Positions 1 through 8,197 of a stretch of 64,000 nt of DNA are shown one piece after another. The first letter of the stretch is position 1. Each line of letters begins with the position of its first letter. The notes beneath the pieces were generated by a model. That model had not been told where the DNA came from. It made no database searches and was given only the letters and a program-made list of their open reading frames with translations. The position numbers and the translations under genes are program-made. Source of the DNA: CAVWDU01 sp963753815 (GTDB taxonomy: Bacteria > Pseudomonadota > Gammaproteobacteria > Pseudomonadales > Halieaceae). The stretch covers positions 620,001 through 684,000 of the forward strand of contig CAVWDU010000004.1 of NCBI GenBank assembly GCA_963753815.1, given 5' to 3'.

Positions 1-825
1 TGGGGTGTGGTCAGGGTACTGCCCGAGCCACAGCCCTCGGCTGAGTTACTGGTGACGGGTGACATCATTCATTCCGATGGGATCGCGCTGGTATTGCGTA
101 TCCGCGCGGTCGATGCCACCGGTCGGCAGTGGCTGGATCGTGTCTATCACGACCGCTCCGATGCATCGGATTATCCCGTCAGTGGCGATGGTGACCCCTA
201 TGCCGATCTCTACCGGCGCATCGCCAATGATCTCCTGGTCGTGCGCGACCAACTGGAGCCGGAGCAGCGGCGGGAGATACGGCGCGTTGCGATCCTGCGT
301 TACGCGCAGCAGCTCTCGCCCGAGGCGTTTGGTGGTTACCTCGGGGTGGATGATTCCGGTCGCTACCGGGTGCTGCGGTTGCCGGCGGAAGCGGATCCCA
401 TGTTTGCCCGGGTCGACCGTATCCGCAACCAGGAACATCTCTTCGTCGATACCATCGACGAACAGTACGCGGAACTGCGCGACGAGATGGCGTCGACCTA
501 CAACCTGTGGCGCCAGTACGGGCGCGAGCAGGCCCTCTACAGGGAGGAATACAGGGAGCGCGCGGCATCGCGGGACCGCGACGGGCGCCGCGGCAGTTTC
601 TTTGCGATGCAGCGCGCCTACGATGCCTATAAATGGAGCAAGATTCACGACCAGGACCTCGACGAACTGGCCGCCGGCTTCAATAACGAAGTGCAGCCCA
701 CGGTGATGCAGGCCAGTGGCAAGGTGTTCAGGCTCTCGGGTACGCTGGAGAGCCAGTACCAGGAATGGCAGACCATCCTGCGCAAGATATTCGAATTGGA
801 GGCCGGCCTGCAGGCGACCGAGTGA
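1..825 (+). CDS. Hypothetical protein, 5' end outside the window
   Basis: The reading frame is open from the first base to a TGA at 823-825, so the true start probably lies upstream; a GTG at 7 is the first possible start inside the window. About 273 residues are visible. The protein is soluble-looking, rich in Arg, Glu and Tyr, with long helical charged stretches in the second half and no membrane segment or recognisable catalytic motif. The early part, with alternating hydrophobic strands and a phrase like LLVTGDIIHSDGIALVLRIR, could be a beta-rich domain. I do not recognise the family. The next gene starts 155 bases downstream. Confidence 0.6.
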   Translation, partial: WGVVRVLPEPQPSAELLVTGDIIHSDGIALVLRIRAVDATGRQWLDRVYHDRSDASDYPVSGDGDPYADLYRRIANDLLVVRDQLEPEQRREIRRVAILRYAQQLSPEAFGGYLGVDDSGRYRVLRLPAEADPMFARVDRIRNQEHLFVDTIDEQYAELRDEMASTYNLWRQYGREQALYREEYRERAASRDRDGRRGSFFAMQRAYDAYKWSKIHDQDLDELAAGFNNEVQPTVMQASGKVFRLSGTLESQYQEWQTILRKIFELEAGLQATE

Positions 826-980
826 GTGCTGCCAAGGTCCGTTTCCCGCAGCGAGCGATGAACAGCGATCAGCGGAGCGGTGTCCGTCGCCTGCATGGAA
901 GCGGGCGGGTAAACTTGCGGTCGTTGCGCTATGCTTTGGCGGAGGGATGCATCCTCGGCTGATTGATCGGGAAGCGCGAT

Positions 981-1751
981 ATGAGCGAAGAAGACGACAC
1001 CAACGCCTCGGGCTCGCTGGTCGACTCGCTGGTCAAGCTCACCAGCCAGGTGGCGGGCAGCACGGTTGACCTGGCCCGCAATACAGCCGCCGTGAGCGCG
1101 ATGTTCGGCGAGAGCCGCCTGCGGCAGTCGTTGATGAACAAGCTGGAGCCTGAGCGCCTCGAAGCGATGGCCGAGGCAGGCCGTTTCCTGCGTGACGCGC
1201 GCGAGACTGCGGGGATGTCGATCAACGACCTGGCAGACAGCCTCGGGCTTACGGATGACGAGATGCTGAAGGAGGTCGAGAGTGGCGAGACCATTCTCCC
1301 CCTGGAACTCATGCTGCGGTCAGCTTCCCTGGTTGCGCGACACGATCCCATTCCTTTCCTGATCAAGTTCATGCGCACTTACAATCCGGCACTGGAAAAG
1401 CGGCTGGAAGCCTGGGGCATACTGGCGCTGCCCAAGCAATACGAGAGGGAACGGCGCTTCATCAATATCTACCGTCAGCACGACATATTGCGGTCACTGA
1501 GTGACGATGAGTTTGAGCGATTCGTCCGTTACATGGACAGTTCAACCAACCTGGTTCTCGAACTGATGCTCAAGGAAAAGGAGGCGAACGCCCCCAGGCC
1601 CGCGCCACTGCGGGCCACCGCGGGCGGCAAGGCCAAGCCCAAGACAAAGAGTAAGGCCAAGGCGAAATCCAAGTCAAAAACCAAGCCAAAGTCCAAGTCA
1701 AAGTCGGCGACGACCGGGAGCCGGACCACGCGCGCGACAGGCAAGCGTTGA
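981..1751 (+). CDS. HTH (XRE-like) protein with lysine-rich histone-like tail
   Basis: I chose the ATG at 981 (preceded by GGGAAG at 969-974) over the TTG at 963. The product is about 256 residues. Residues near 65-105 (FLRDARETAGMSINDLADSL, then LTDDEMLKEVESGE) have the shape of a lambda-repressor-type helix-turn-helix. The last ~50 residues are almost entirely Lys alternating with Ala, Ser, Thr or Pro (KSKAKAKSKSKTKPKSKSKS), like histone H1-type tails of bacterial proteins such as AlgP. A role as a nucleoid-associated or regulatory DNA-binding protein is inferred. The tail is encoded by near-repetitive AAG-NCC codons, which may expand or contract. No operon partner is evident; rlmKL starts 82 bases downstream. 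Confidence 0.7.
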   Translation: MSEEDDTNASGSLVDSLVKLTSQVAGSTVDLARNTAAVSAMFGESRLRQSLMNKLEPERLEAMAEAGRFLRDARETAGMSINDLADSLGLTDDEMLKEVESGETILPLELMLRSASLVARHDPIPFLIKFMRTYNPALEKRLEAWGILALPKQYERERRFINIYRQHDILRSLSDDEFERFVRYMDSSTNLVLELMLKEKEANAPRPAPLRATAGGKAKPKTKSKAKAKSKSKTKPKSKSKSATTGSRTTRATGKR

Positions 1752-1833
1752 GCAAGCGTTCGGTGCATCGATTGTGATCAGTTCCAGCCGTCTCAGGCGT
1801 CCGCTCGCTGCCAATCCCGGCGGCGCCTGAATC

Positions 1834-4089
1834 GTGCCCGGCAACACCTCACACCGGGTGTCTGGATCCACGCTGGAGCACGAGTGGTTTGCGAACTGCC
1901 CCAAGGGCCTGGAATCCCTGCTGCAGGACGAACTGGTCGAACTCGGCGGCGGCGATGTCAGGCAGACGGTGGCAGGGGTCTACTTCCGGGGCCCGCTGGC
2001 ACTGGGGTACCGGGCCTGTCTTTGGTCTCGACTTGCAAACCGTGTGCTGCTGCCGCTCGCCACCCTCGACACCGACGATGCCGACAGTCTCTACCGTCAA
2101 TTGAGACAACTCGACTGGGGCCGGTGGTTCACCGCGACGTCGACGATCAGCGTGGATTTTTCCGGTCGCAGTGACACGATCCGCAACACCCGCTACGGCG
2201 CACAGCGCTGCAAAGACGCTATCGTCGACTGGTTTGTCGACGCCGAGGGGCGTCGCCCGGGCGTCGATCGCGCCAACCCGGACATCCGGCTCAATGTGCG
2301 GCTGGCCGGGGGCAAGGCCCGGTTGGCCATCGATTTCTCCGGCGGCAGTCTGCATCGCCGTGCCTACCGCCTGCGCGCCGGCGAGGCGCCGTTGAAGGAG
2401 AATCTGGCCGCCGCGATCCTGCTGCGCGCCGGCTGGCCCGCGATTGCCGGCGACGGGGGAGCGCTGATCGACCCGATGTGCGGGTCCGGCACCCTGCTGC
2501 TGGAAGGCGCGATGATGGCGCTGGACATTGCGCCCGGTTTGCGGCGGGAGCGGTTCGGTTTCGAGCGGTGGTCGGGCCACGACGACGCACAGTGGCGGGC
2601 GATCTGCAGTGACGCACAGGGCCGCGCCAGGCGCGGCCTGGCAGACAGCGCGCTGGAAATACGCGGCTACGACGCCGATCCGGGAATCGTCCGCGTGGCG
2701 CAGCAGAACGCAGCGGCTCTCGATCTAGAAAACCTGGTAAGAATAGCTTGTAAGCCCCTAAATAAATTGAAAAAACCGACTCATAAGCCGTTGCCGAAGG
2801 GGCTGCTGGTATGTAACCCGCCCTTCGGCGAGCGGCTGGGTGACAAGAGCGCATTGTCGTACCTGTACCGTGAACTGGGTGCGGTGATGGCGGACGAATT
2901 CAGCGGCTGGCAGGCGGCGCTGTTTACCGGGGACGCGGAGTTGGGACATGCAACCGGATTGCGCAGTCACAAACAGTACGCATTCTGGAATGGTGGGCTG
3001 CCTGCGACGCTGGTGCTGTTCGACCTCGCCAGGGTAGAGCGCCTGCGTTCGGCCAGTGGCGCTGACCGCGCCACTCGAGAACCGGCGTCAGACGCCCGCG
3101 GGGAGGCCGGCGCAGTCGCTGCTCCCGAGACCCCTGTCGACACGGCCGCAGCCGGGCCGACCATGTTCGCCAATCGACTGCGCAAGAATCAGCGGCGTCT
3201 GAAGAATTGGTTGAAACAGCATGCCGTGTCTGCCTATCGCCTCTACGACGCCGACCTCCCGGAGTATGCCGTGGCGGTGGATATCTACGGTCAGCATGCC
3301 CACGTGGCGGAATACCGGGCACCGGACTCGGTGCCGGCAGCGGTGGCGGCGGCCCGTCTCGATGACGTCAAGGCAGTCCTGCCGGGAGTGCTTGGGCTGG
3401 CCCCGGAAGCGATCAGCTACAAACGTCGGCAGCGACAGCGGGGGAGTGACCAGTACCGCAAGCAGGCCGCGCAGGGCGACCTGATCAGTGTGACCGAGGG
3501 GCAAGCGCGGTTACTGGTCAATCTCAAGGACTACCTCGATACAGGCCTGTTCCTCGATCATCGGCCGCTGCGGCGCCGCATCGCGGCGGAGGCCGCCGGC
3601 GTCGATTTTCTCAACCTGTTCTGCTACACCGGCAGCGCCACCGTGCAGGCGGCGCTCGGCGGGGCGCGGAAGACAACCAGTGTCGATCTGTCCAAGACTT
3701 ACCTGGCCTGGCTGCGTAAAAATCTTGCCCACAACGGGCTCGGTGAAGCGACCAACCGGGTGGTCCGACAGGATTGCCTCAAGTGGCTGGAGGAGGCGGA
3801 CGGGGCAGCCTTCGACCTGATCCTGGTGGACCCGCCTTCGTTTTCCAATTCCTCCGCTTTTACCGGCACCTTCGATGTGCTGCGCGACCATCCCGCTCTG
3901 CTGCGGGCGGCGATGCGTTGCCTGCGCCCCGGCGGCACGCTGTACTTCTCCTGCAACCGTCGCGGCTTCAGGCTGGCCCCTGACCTGGCCGCCGAGTTCG
4001 ACACCAGCGACATCACCGCCAGCACCCTGGACCCGGATTTCCGTCGCAATCCCAGGATTCATGTGTGCTGGCAGTTCCGCTTCCCCTGA
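1834..4089 (+). CDS. rlmL: Bifunctional 23S rRNA m2G2445/m7G2069 methyltransferase RlmKL
   Basis: A 751-residue fusion of two SAM-dependent methyltransferases that modify 23S rRNA, equivalent to E. coli RlmKL (702 residues). An N-terminal THUMP-type RNA-binding region (about 60-165) is followed by the RlmL methyltransferase, with LIDPMCGSGTLLLEG near residue 211 and the catalytic NPPFGERLG near 328. The C-terminal RlmK methyltransferase has FLNLFCYTGSATVQAAL near 592 and DPPSFSNS near 666. The GTG at 1834 is the start. A short AT-rich patch at about 2735-2800 interrupts otherwise GC-rich coding sequence just before the NPPF motif; the frame stays open. A low-complexity linker of about 60 residues near 395-455 joins the two enzymes. 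Confidence 0.93.
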   Translation: MPGNTSHRVSGSTLEHEWFANCPKGLESLLQDELVELGGGDVRQTVAGVYFRGPLALGYRACLWSRLANRVLLPLATLDTDDADSLYRQLRQLDWGRWFTATSTISVDFSGRSDTIRNTRYGAQRCKDAIVDWFVDAEGRRPGVDRANPDIRLNVRLAGGKARLAIDFSGGSLHRRAYRLRAGEAPLKENLAAAILLRAGWPAIAGDGGALIDPMCGSGTLLLEGAMMALDIAPGLRRERFGFERWSGHDDAQWRAICSDAQGRARRGLADSALEIRGYDADPGIVRVAQQNAAALDLENLVRIACKPLNKLKKPTHKPLPKGLLVCNPPFGERLGDKSALSYLYRELGAVMADEFSGWQAALFTGDAELGHATGLRSHKQYAFWNGGLPATLVLFDLARVERLRSASGADRATREPASDARGEAGAVAAPETPVDTAAAGPTMFANRLRKNQRRLKNWLKQHAVSAYRLYDADLPEYAVAVDIYGQHAHVAEYRAPDSVPAAVAAARLDDVKAVLPGVLGLAPEAISYKRRQRQRGSDQYRKQAAQGDLISVTEGQARLLVNLKDYLDTGLFLDHRPLRRRIAAEAAGVDFLNLFCYTGSATVQAALGGARKTTSVDLSKTYLAWLRKNLAHNGLGEATNRVVRQDCLKWLEEADGAAFDLILVDPPSFSNSSAFTGTFDVLRDHPALLRAAMRCLRPGGTLYFSCNRRGFRLAPDLAAEFDTSDITASTLDPDFRRNPRIHVCWQFRFP

Positions 4090-4522
4090 CCGGGTGGGCT
4101 TCGATTCGGGGGCGTCTCGCCGCTCTCCATGCGCCAGGCAGGCTTGCACTGGCTTTTCGGGTTAGCGTCCGCACACCCGGCCGGGGAGGCACTATCCACA
4201 CCTGCGGCAAACTCGCCTGTACATACACTGTTTTACCGCCGTGGTTCCACTTGAAAGATCCATCGTAACGTCTAAGTTACTGATTTCGATTTATAAACAT
4301 TGCTTTCGTTTTTTCTGGCCTGGTCAGCGCGCGCGGCGGGTCGGCGGGCCTGTGGATAACTCTGTCCCCCAACTTATCCACAGGCCAGTCTGTGGATAAA
4401 CGCTTGACAAGCGTAACGGAGTCGGCAAGCGTGGCATCGACAAATGTGAGGTGGAGCTGGCCCGGACGCCTGTATGGGGCGGCACTGTCGCTGGCATCCC
4501 CCGAGTGCGGGAGCGGGTATGC
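4090..4522. promoter_or_regulatory. Intergenic region with a cluster of DnaA boxes
   Basis: This 433-base gap has no convincing gene. It contains three perfect 9-mer DnaA boxes (TTATCCACA or its complement) at 4351-4359 (minus), 4374-4382 (plus) and 4391-4399 (minus), plus an 8-of-9 match, CTATCCACA, at 4192-4200. An AT-rich stretch with a GTAAC/GTTAC dyad (4265-4280) lies at about 4260-4315. The cluster could be a DnaA-regulated promoter, a DnaA-titrating site or, less likely, an origin. TTGACA at 4404-4409 has no convincing -10 partner. Confidence 0.6.
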
Positions 4523-4981
4523 GTGAATAAACCCCTGACGATCATCTATCACAGCCAGAGCGGGACCAGTGCGCGCCTCGCGGTAGCCGTTCTCGAGGGC
4601 GCGCGCAGGGAGCCTGGCATTCCCGCGAACCTGATGCGCGCCTGGGATGCCGACACTCGCAGTGTGGCGGAGGCGTCCGGCCTGGTCCTGGTGGCCGCCG
4701 AGAACTCGGGCAGCTTATCCGGGGGTATGAAGGATTTTCTCGATCGGGTTTTCTACCCGGTGATTGCCCGCGGAGTGGTGCTTCCCTACACGCTGGTCCT
4801 GAGTGCGGGCAACGACGGTCGGGGTGCAGCAGCCCAGGCCGGGCGCATTCTCTCGGGTATTCCCTTTAAACCGGTGGCCGAGCCTTTGATCCTGCGGGGC
4901 GAGTGCCGGGAGGAGCACCTGCTGGCCTGCGCCGATGCCGGGCAGGCCATGGCAGCCGGGTTGGGCATGGGGATTTACTGA
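4523..4981 (+). CDS. Flavodoxin-family / NAD(P)H-dependent FMN reductase-like protein
   Basis: About 152 residues from a GTG at 4523, with GGGAG at 4509-4513 as a possible ribosome site; the open frame continues upstream but that part lacks family features. The N-terminus TIIYHSQSGTSARLA is the flavodoxin-type phosphate-binding loop for FMN (strand, then S-x-S/T-G-x-S/T). A second conserved feature is AAENSGSLSGGMKDFLDRVF near residue 68, typical of flavin reductase-like folds (x-x-S-G-x-x-K-x-F-x-D-R). It is therefore probably a small FMN-binding electron-transfer or quinone-reductase-like protein; the substrate is unknown. It is convergent with the LysR gene, and the two 3' ends overlap by 7 bases. 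Confidence 0.75.
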   Translation: MNKPLTIIYHSQSGTSARLAVAVLEGARREPGIPANLMRAWDADTRSVAEASGLVLVAAENSGSLSGGMKDFLDRVFYPVIARGVVLPYTLVLSAGNDGRGAAAQAGRILSGIPFKPVAEPLILRGECREEHLLACADAGQAMAAGLGMGIY

Positions 4982-5955
4982 ACTCCATGAACTCTGGCGC
5001 CCTGGCCCGTCGAGTCGGTCTGGTCGCCAAAGCGATGCAGTTCATCGATGAACGCACGCGCGGCGCGCGACAGGCTGCGGTCGCGGTGATGGACGACCCC
5101 CAGTCCCCGGTCGAGTGTCAGGCCCGCAACGTCCAGCACCACCAGTGAATCGTCATCGCGCATCGTGTGGGGCAGTACGGTCCAGCCCAGGCCGACGGCT
5201 GCCATCATGCGGATGGTTTCGAGATAGTTGGTCGACAGCGATACGCTCAGCGGCAGTTCCCGGTGATCGAACAGGCGCTTGATGATCTGGCCGGTGTAGG
5301 TGTTGAGTGCGGGCAGTACTGCAGGCAGGGCGGCGAGTTCAGCCAGCTCGACGACCGGCCTGCAGAGTCCGCCGCCATTCCCGCGGGACCCGAGGGTGGC
5401 GCTACCGGTGCCCTGTACCGTCCCATTGAGCGGATGGTTGCAACCCGCCATGAAAAGAAGCTGGTCGCGCCAAAGGGGCAGTGTGACCACCCTGTCGTCA
5501 GGCGCAGGGGAAAGCGTGACAACGGCGAGTTCAATGGTACCGCGGTGGACGCGGTCGTAAGCCTGCTCTGAATCCATGAATTCGATCTCGATATCAACCT
5601 CGGGCGCTGCCATCTTGAATGCGCTGAGTACCGGGGGAAGCCGGTGCAGGCCGATATGATGACTGGTAGCGAGACGCAGTGGACCGGACACTGCACCGGA
5701 GAGATCGCGAACGGATTGCTCGGCCGCTTGCAGTGCCCGGGCAATATGGTGCGCATGGGGCAACAGGGCCTTGCCGGCTTCCGTCAACGAGACCTGGCGA
5801 CCGATGCGGTCGAACAGGGGTGTGGCGAGTTCCTGTTCGAGGAGGGCGACACGCTTGCTCACCGCCGGCTGGGTCAAGTGCAGGCGCTCGGCCGCGCGGG
5901 AGAAGCTGCCGGCTTCAGCGACCTCCGCGAAGGCCCTGAGGTTCTGGGGTTCCAT
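4975..5955 (-). CDS. LysR-family transcriptional regulator, divergent from leuC
   Basis: A 326-residue LysR-type regulator. The frame extends upstream, but the typical N-terminus begins at the ATG at 5955 (MEPQNLRAFAEVAEAGSFS). The winged HTH is at about 17-60 (SFSRAAERLHLTQPAVSKRV), followed by the linker helix and a periplasmic-binding-like effector domain at about 90-300. A LysR gene divergent from leuCDB also occurs in Pseudomonas, so control of leucine biosynthesis is the obvious inference. The possible ribosome site AGGAC on the minus strand is part of a 22-bp tandem duplication (5959-6002). The effector is unknown. Confidence 0.9.
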   Translation of the reverse strand: MEPQNLRAFAEVAEAGSFSRAAERLHLTQPAVSKRVALLEQELATPLFDRIGRQVSLTEAGKALLPHAHHIARALQAAEQSVRDLSGAVSGPLRLATSHHIGLHRLPPVLSAFKMAAPEVDIEIEFMDSEQAYDRVHRGTIELAVVTLSPAPDDRVVTLPLWRDQLLFMAGCNHPLNGTVQGTGSATLGSRGNGGGLCRPVVELAELAALPAVLPALNTYTGQIIKRLFDHRELPLSVSLSTNYLETIRMMAAVGLGWTVLPHTMRDDDSLVVLDVAGLTLDRGLGVVHHRDRSLSRAARAFIDELHRFGDQTDSTGQGARVHGVQ

Positions 5956-5958
5956 GGG

Positions 5959-6002
5959 GTGGGTGTCCTGCTTGTATGTAGTGGGTGTCCTGCTTGTATG
6001 TA
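5959..6002. repeat. 22-bp perfect tandem duplication in the lysR/leuC leader
   Basis: GTGGGTGTCCTGCTTGTATG plus TA occurs twice in direct succession at 5959-5980 and 5981-6002, with no mismatch. It begins four bases before the LysR start codon (reading the minus strand) and includes that gene's likely ribosome site, so the mRNA leader carries two copies. The duplication also pushes the putative operator 22 bases further from the LysR gene. Confidence 0.95.
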
Positions 6003-6028
6003 TTCTAAATGGGAATCGATAGTATAAA
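6002..6028 (+). promoter_or_regulatory. Putative LysR operator and leuC -10 element
   Basis: ATTC (6002-6005) and GAAT (6013-6016) form an interrupted dyad with a 7-base spacer and contain a T-N11-A core (T6003, A6015), the usual LysR-type recognition pattern. A -10-like TATAAA follows at 6023-6028, with no good -35, as expected for an activator-dependent promoter. A direct link to the neighbouring LysR protein is inferred. Confidence 0.45.
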
Positions 6029-6103
6029 AAGAATAAATTGGAGTTATGGTTACGGCCGGCGTAGGATTCGCCGCTCGATGGAGACTCATGGCGCGAGGCG
6101 GGC

Positions 6104-7531
6104 ATGGCAGGACAAACGCTGTACGACAAGTTGTGGCAGAGCCACGTGGTGGAGGAAAGGGATGACGGCAGTTGCCTCATTTACATCGACCGGCACCTGA
6201 TTCACGAGGTGACCTCGCCGCAGGCGTTCGAGGGCCTGCGGCTTGCCGGGCGCCAGCCCTGGCGTCGGGACGCGAACCTGGCAGTGCCGGACCACAACGT
6301 GCCGACCCGGCTGGAGGAACGCCGCGGCGGCGTTTCCGCTATCGCTGATCCGGTTTCCCGATTGCAGGTGGCGACACTCGATGACAACTGCCGTGACTTC
6401 GATATCGTCAAATACGAGATCAATGACCGGCGGCAGGGCATCGTCCACGTGGTCGGGCCCGAGCAGGGCGCCACATTGCCCGGCATGACCGTCGTCTGCG
6501 GTGACTCGCATACATCGACCCACGGAGCGCTGGGCGCACTTGCCCATGGCATCGGTACCTCCGAGGTCGAGCATGTATTGGCAACACAGTGCCTGGTTCA
6601 GCAAAAGATGAAAAACATGCTGGTGCGCGTCGATGGCAGGCTGCAACCCGGCGTAACAGCCAAGGACGTGGCGCTGGCGATCATCGGGGAGATAGGCACT
6701 GCCGGCGGCACCGGGCATGCTATCGAGTTCGCTGGCGAGGTCGTGCGCGCCATGAGCATGGAAGGGCGCATGACACTCTGTAACATGTCGATCGAGGCCG
6801 GTGCCCGCATGGGTATGATCGCGGTCGACCAGACCACGCTCGATTACGTGCGCGGCCGCCATTACTCGCCGGCCGGCGAGCGCTGGACGGCCGCGGAGAG
6901 CGCCTGGGGCCAACTGCACAGCGACGACGATGCACAATTCGACCGGACAGTCATCCTCGACGGTTCGTCGATCAAGCCACAGGTCACCTGGGGAACATCA
7001 CCGGAAATGGTGTTGCCCGTCGACGGACACCTGCCCGACCCCGCACAGCTCGAAAACCCGGCGGCCAGGGAAGCAACCCGCAGGGCGCTGCAGTATATGG
7101 GGCTCGCGCCTGGTATGGCGATCACCGACATCAGGCTCGACCGCGCGTTCATCGGCTCCTGCACCAACTCCCGCATAGAAGACCTGCGGCAAGCTGCTGC
7201 CGTGGTCAGGGGGCGCAAGGTGGCCGCATCGATCAAACAGGCACTGGTCGTCCCGGGCTCGGGTGAGGTCAAGCGCCAGGCCGAAGACGAAGGGCTCGAT
7301 CAGGTCTTTATCGAGGCGGGGCTGGAGTGGCGGGAGCCGGGATGTTCCATGTGCCTCGCCATGAACGCCGACAAGCTGGGCGAGGGAGAGCACTGCGCCT
7401 CGACCTCCAACCGCAACTTCGAGGGTCGACAGGGGTTTGGCGGACGCACGCACCTGGTCAGTCCCGCCATGGCTGCAGCAGCAGCGGTGGCGGGGCATTT
7501 CGTCGATATTCGCGACTGGCAGGAGAATTGA
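6104..7531 (+). CDS. leuC: 3-isopropylmalate dehydratase large subunit
   Basis: LeuC (475 residues) is the iron-sulphur subunit of isopropylmalate isomerase, interconverting 2- and 3-isopropylmalate in leucine synthesis; it works as a heterodimer with LeuD. The aconitase-type cluster ligands are visible as GSCTNSRIEDL near residue 350 and CSMC near 413-416, with CGDSHTSTHGALG near 130. Length matches E. coli LeuC (466). The ATG at 6104 opens a family-typical N-terminus (TLYDKLWQSHVV). It is the first gene of leuCDB; leuD begins two bases after its stop. Regulation by the divergent LysR protein is inferred. Confidence 0.97.
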   Translation: MAGQTLYDKLWQSHVVEERDDGSCLIYIDRHLIHEVTSPQAFEGLRLAGRQPWRRDANLAVPDHNVPTRLEERRGGVSAIADPVSRLQVATLDDNCRDFDIVKYEINDRRQGIVHVVGPEQGATLPGMTVVCGDSHTSTHGALGALAHGIGTSEVEHVLATQCLVQQKMKNMLVRVDGRLQPGVTAKDVALAIIGEIGTAGGTGHAIEFAGEVVRAMSMEGRMTLCNMSIEAGARMGMIAVDQTTLDYVRGRHYSPAGERWTAAESAWGQLHSDDDAQFDRTVILDGSSIKPQVTWGTSPEMVLPVDGHLPDPAQLENPAAREATRRALQYMGLAPGMAITDIRLDRAFIGSCTNSRIEDLRQAAAVVRGRKVAASIKQALVVPGSGEVKRQAEDEGLDQVFIEAGLEWREPGCSMCLAMNADKLGEGEHCASTSNRNFEGRQGFGGRTHLVSPAMAAAAAVAGHFVDIRDWQEN

Positions 7532-7533
7532 AC

Positions 7534-8181
7534 ATGCAGCGATTCAGCGTGGAGACCGGCCTGGTGGCACCCCTGGACAGGGCCAATGTCGATACCGATG
7601 TCATCATTCCCAAGCAGTTCCTCAAGTCCATCAAGCGCAGTGGCTTTGGCCCCAACCTGTTTGATGGACTGCGTTACCTGGACGAGGGACAGCCGGGAGA
7701 ATCCTGCACCAACAGGCCTCTCAACCCGGAGTTTTCCCTGAACGAGCCGCGCTACGCCGGCGCCAGTGTCCTGCTGACACGGGAAAATTTCGGCTGCGGT
7801 TCCAGCCGCGAGCACGCACCATGGGCACTCGCCGACTACGGCTTCCGCGCCATCATCGCGCCCAGCTTTGCCGATATCTTCTACAACAACTGTGTCAAGA
7901 ACGGGATTCTGCCGGTCATCCTGCCAGGGGAGGAAGTCGAGCAGTTGTTCCGTGAACTCTATGCCGAGCCCGGCTATCAGCTGACGGTCGATCTGGTCGA
8001 GCGGCGGGTGCGAACGCCGGACGGGCGCGAGCTCGCGTTCGATATCGATGACTTCCGTCGCCAGTGCCTGCTCGACGGCCTCGATGAAATCGGGCTCAGC
8101 CTGCAAAGCGCGGATGCGATCCGGCAGTTTGAAGCCCGGTGGCGGGAGCGTTCGCCCTGGCTGTTTGACGTCATACGGTGA
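7534..8181 (+). CDS. leuD: 3-isopropylmalate dehydratase small subunit
   Basis: LeuD (215 residues) carries the swivelling domain that completes the isopropylmalate isomerase active site with LeuC. The ATG at 7534 (MQRFSVETGLVAPLDRANVD) is the family start; the open frame upstream overlaps leuC and is not coding. Diagnostic motifs are NVDTDVIIPKQFLKS near residue 18 and LTRENFGCGSSREHAPWAL near 77, including the substrate-binding GSSREHA loop. It follows leuC by two bases and precedes leuB by 16, so all three are surely co-transcribed. Confidence 0.97.
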   Translation: MQRFSVETGLVAPLDRANVDTDVIIPKQFLKSIKRSGFGPNLFDGLRYLDEGQPGESCTNRPLNPEFSLNEPRYAGASVLLTRENFGCGSSREHAPWALADYGFRAIIAPSFADIFYNNCVKNGILPVILPGEEVEQLFRELYAEPGYQLTVDLVERRVRTPDGRELAFDIDDFRRQCLLDGLDEIGLSLQSADAIRQFEARWRERSPWLFDVIR

Positions 8182-8197
8182 GTGGAGAAGGCTGATT

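Noticed and set aside
4192..4399. Chromosomal replication origin
   Set aside because: DnaA boxes are present, but no dnaA, dnaN, rpmH or mnmG is adjacent and no clear unwinding repeats are seen; kept as a DnaA-box cluster only.
4404..4409. TTGACA as -35 of a flavodoxin promoter
   Set aside because: No acceptable -10 at 16-18 bases downstream.
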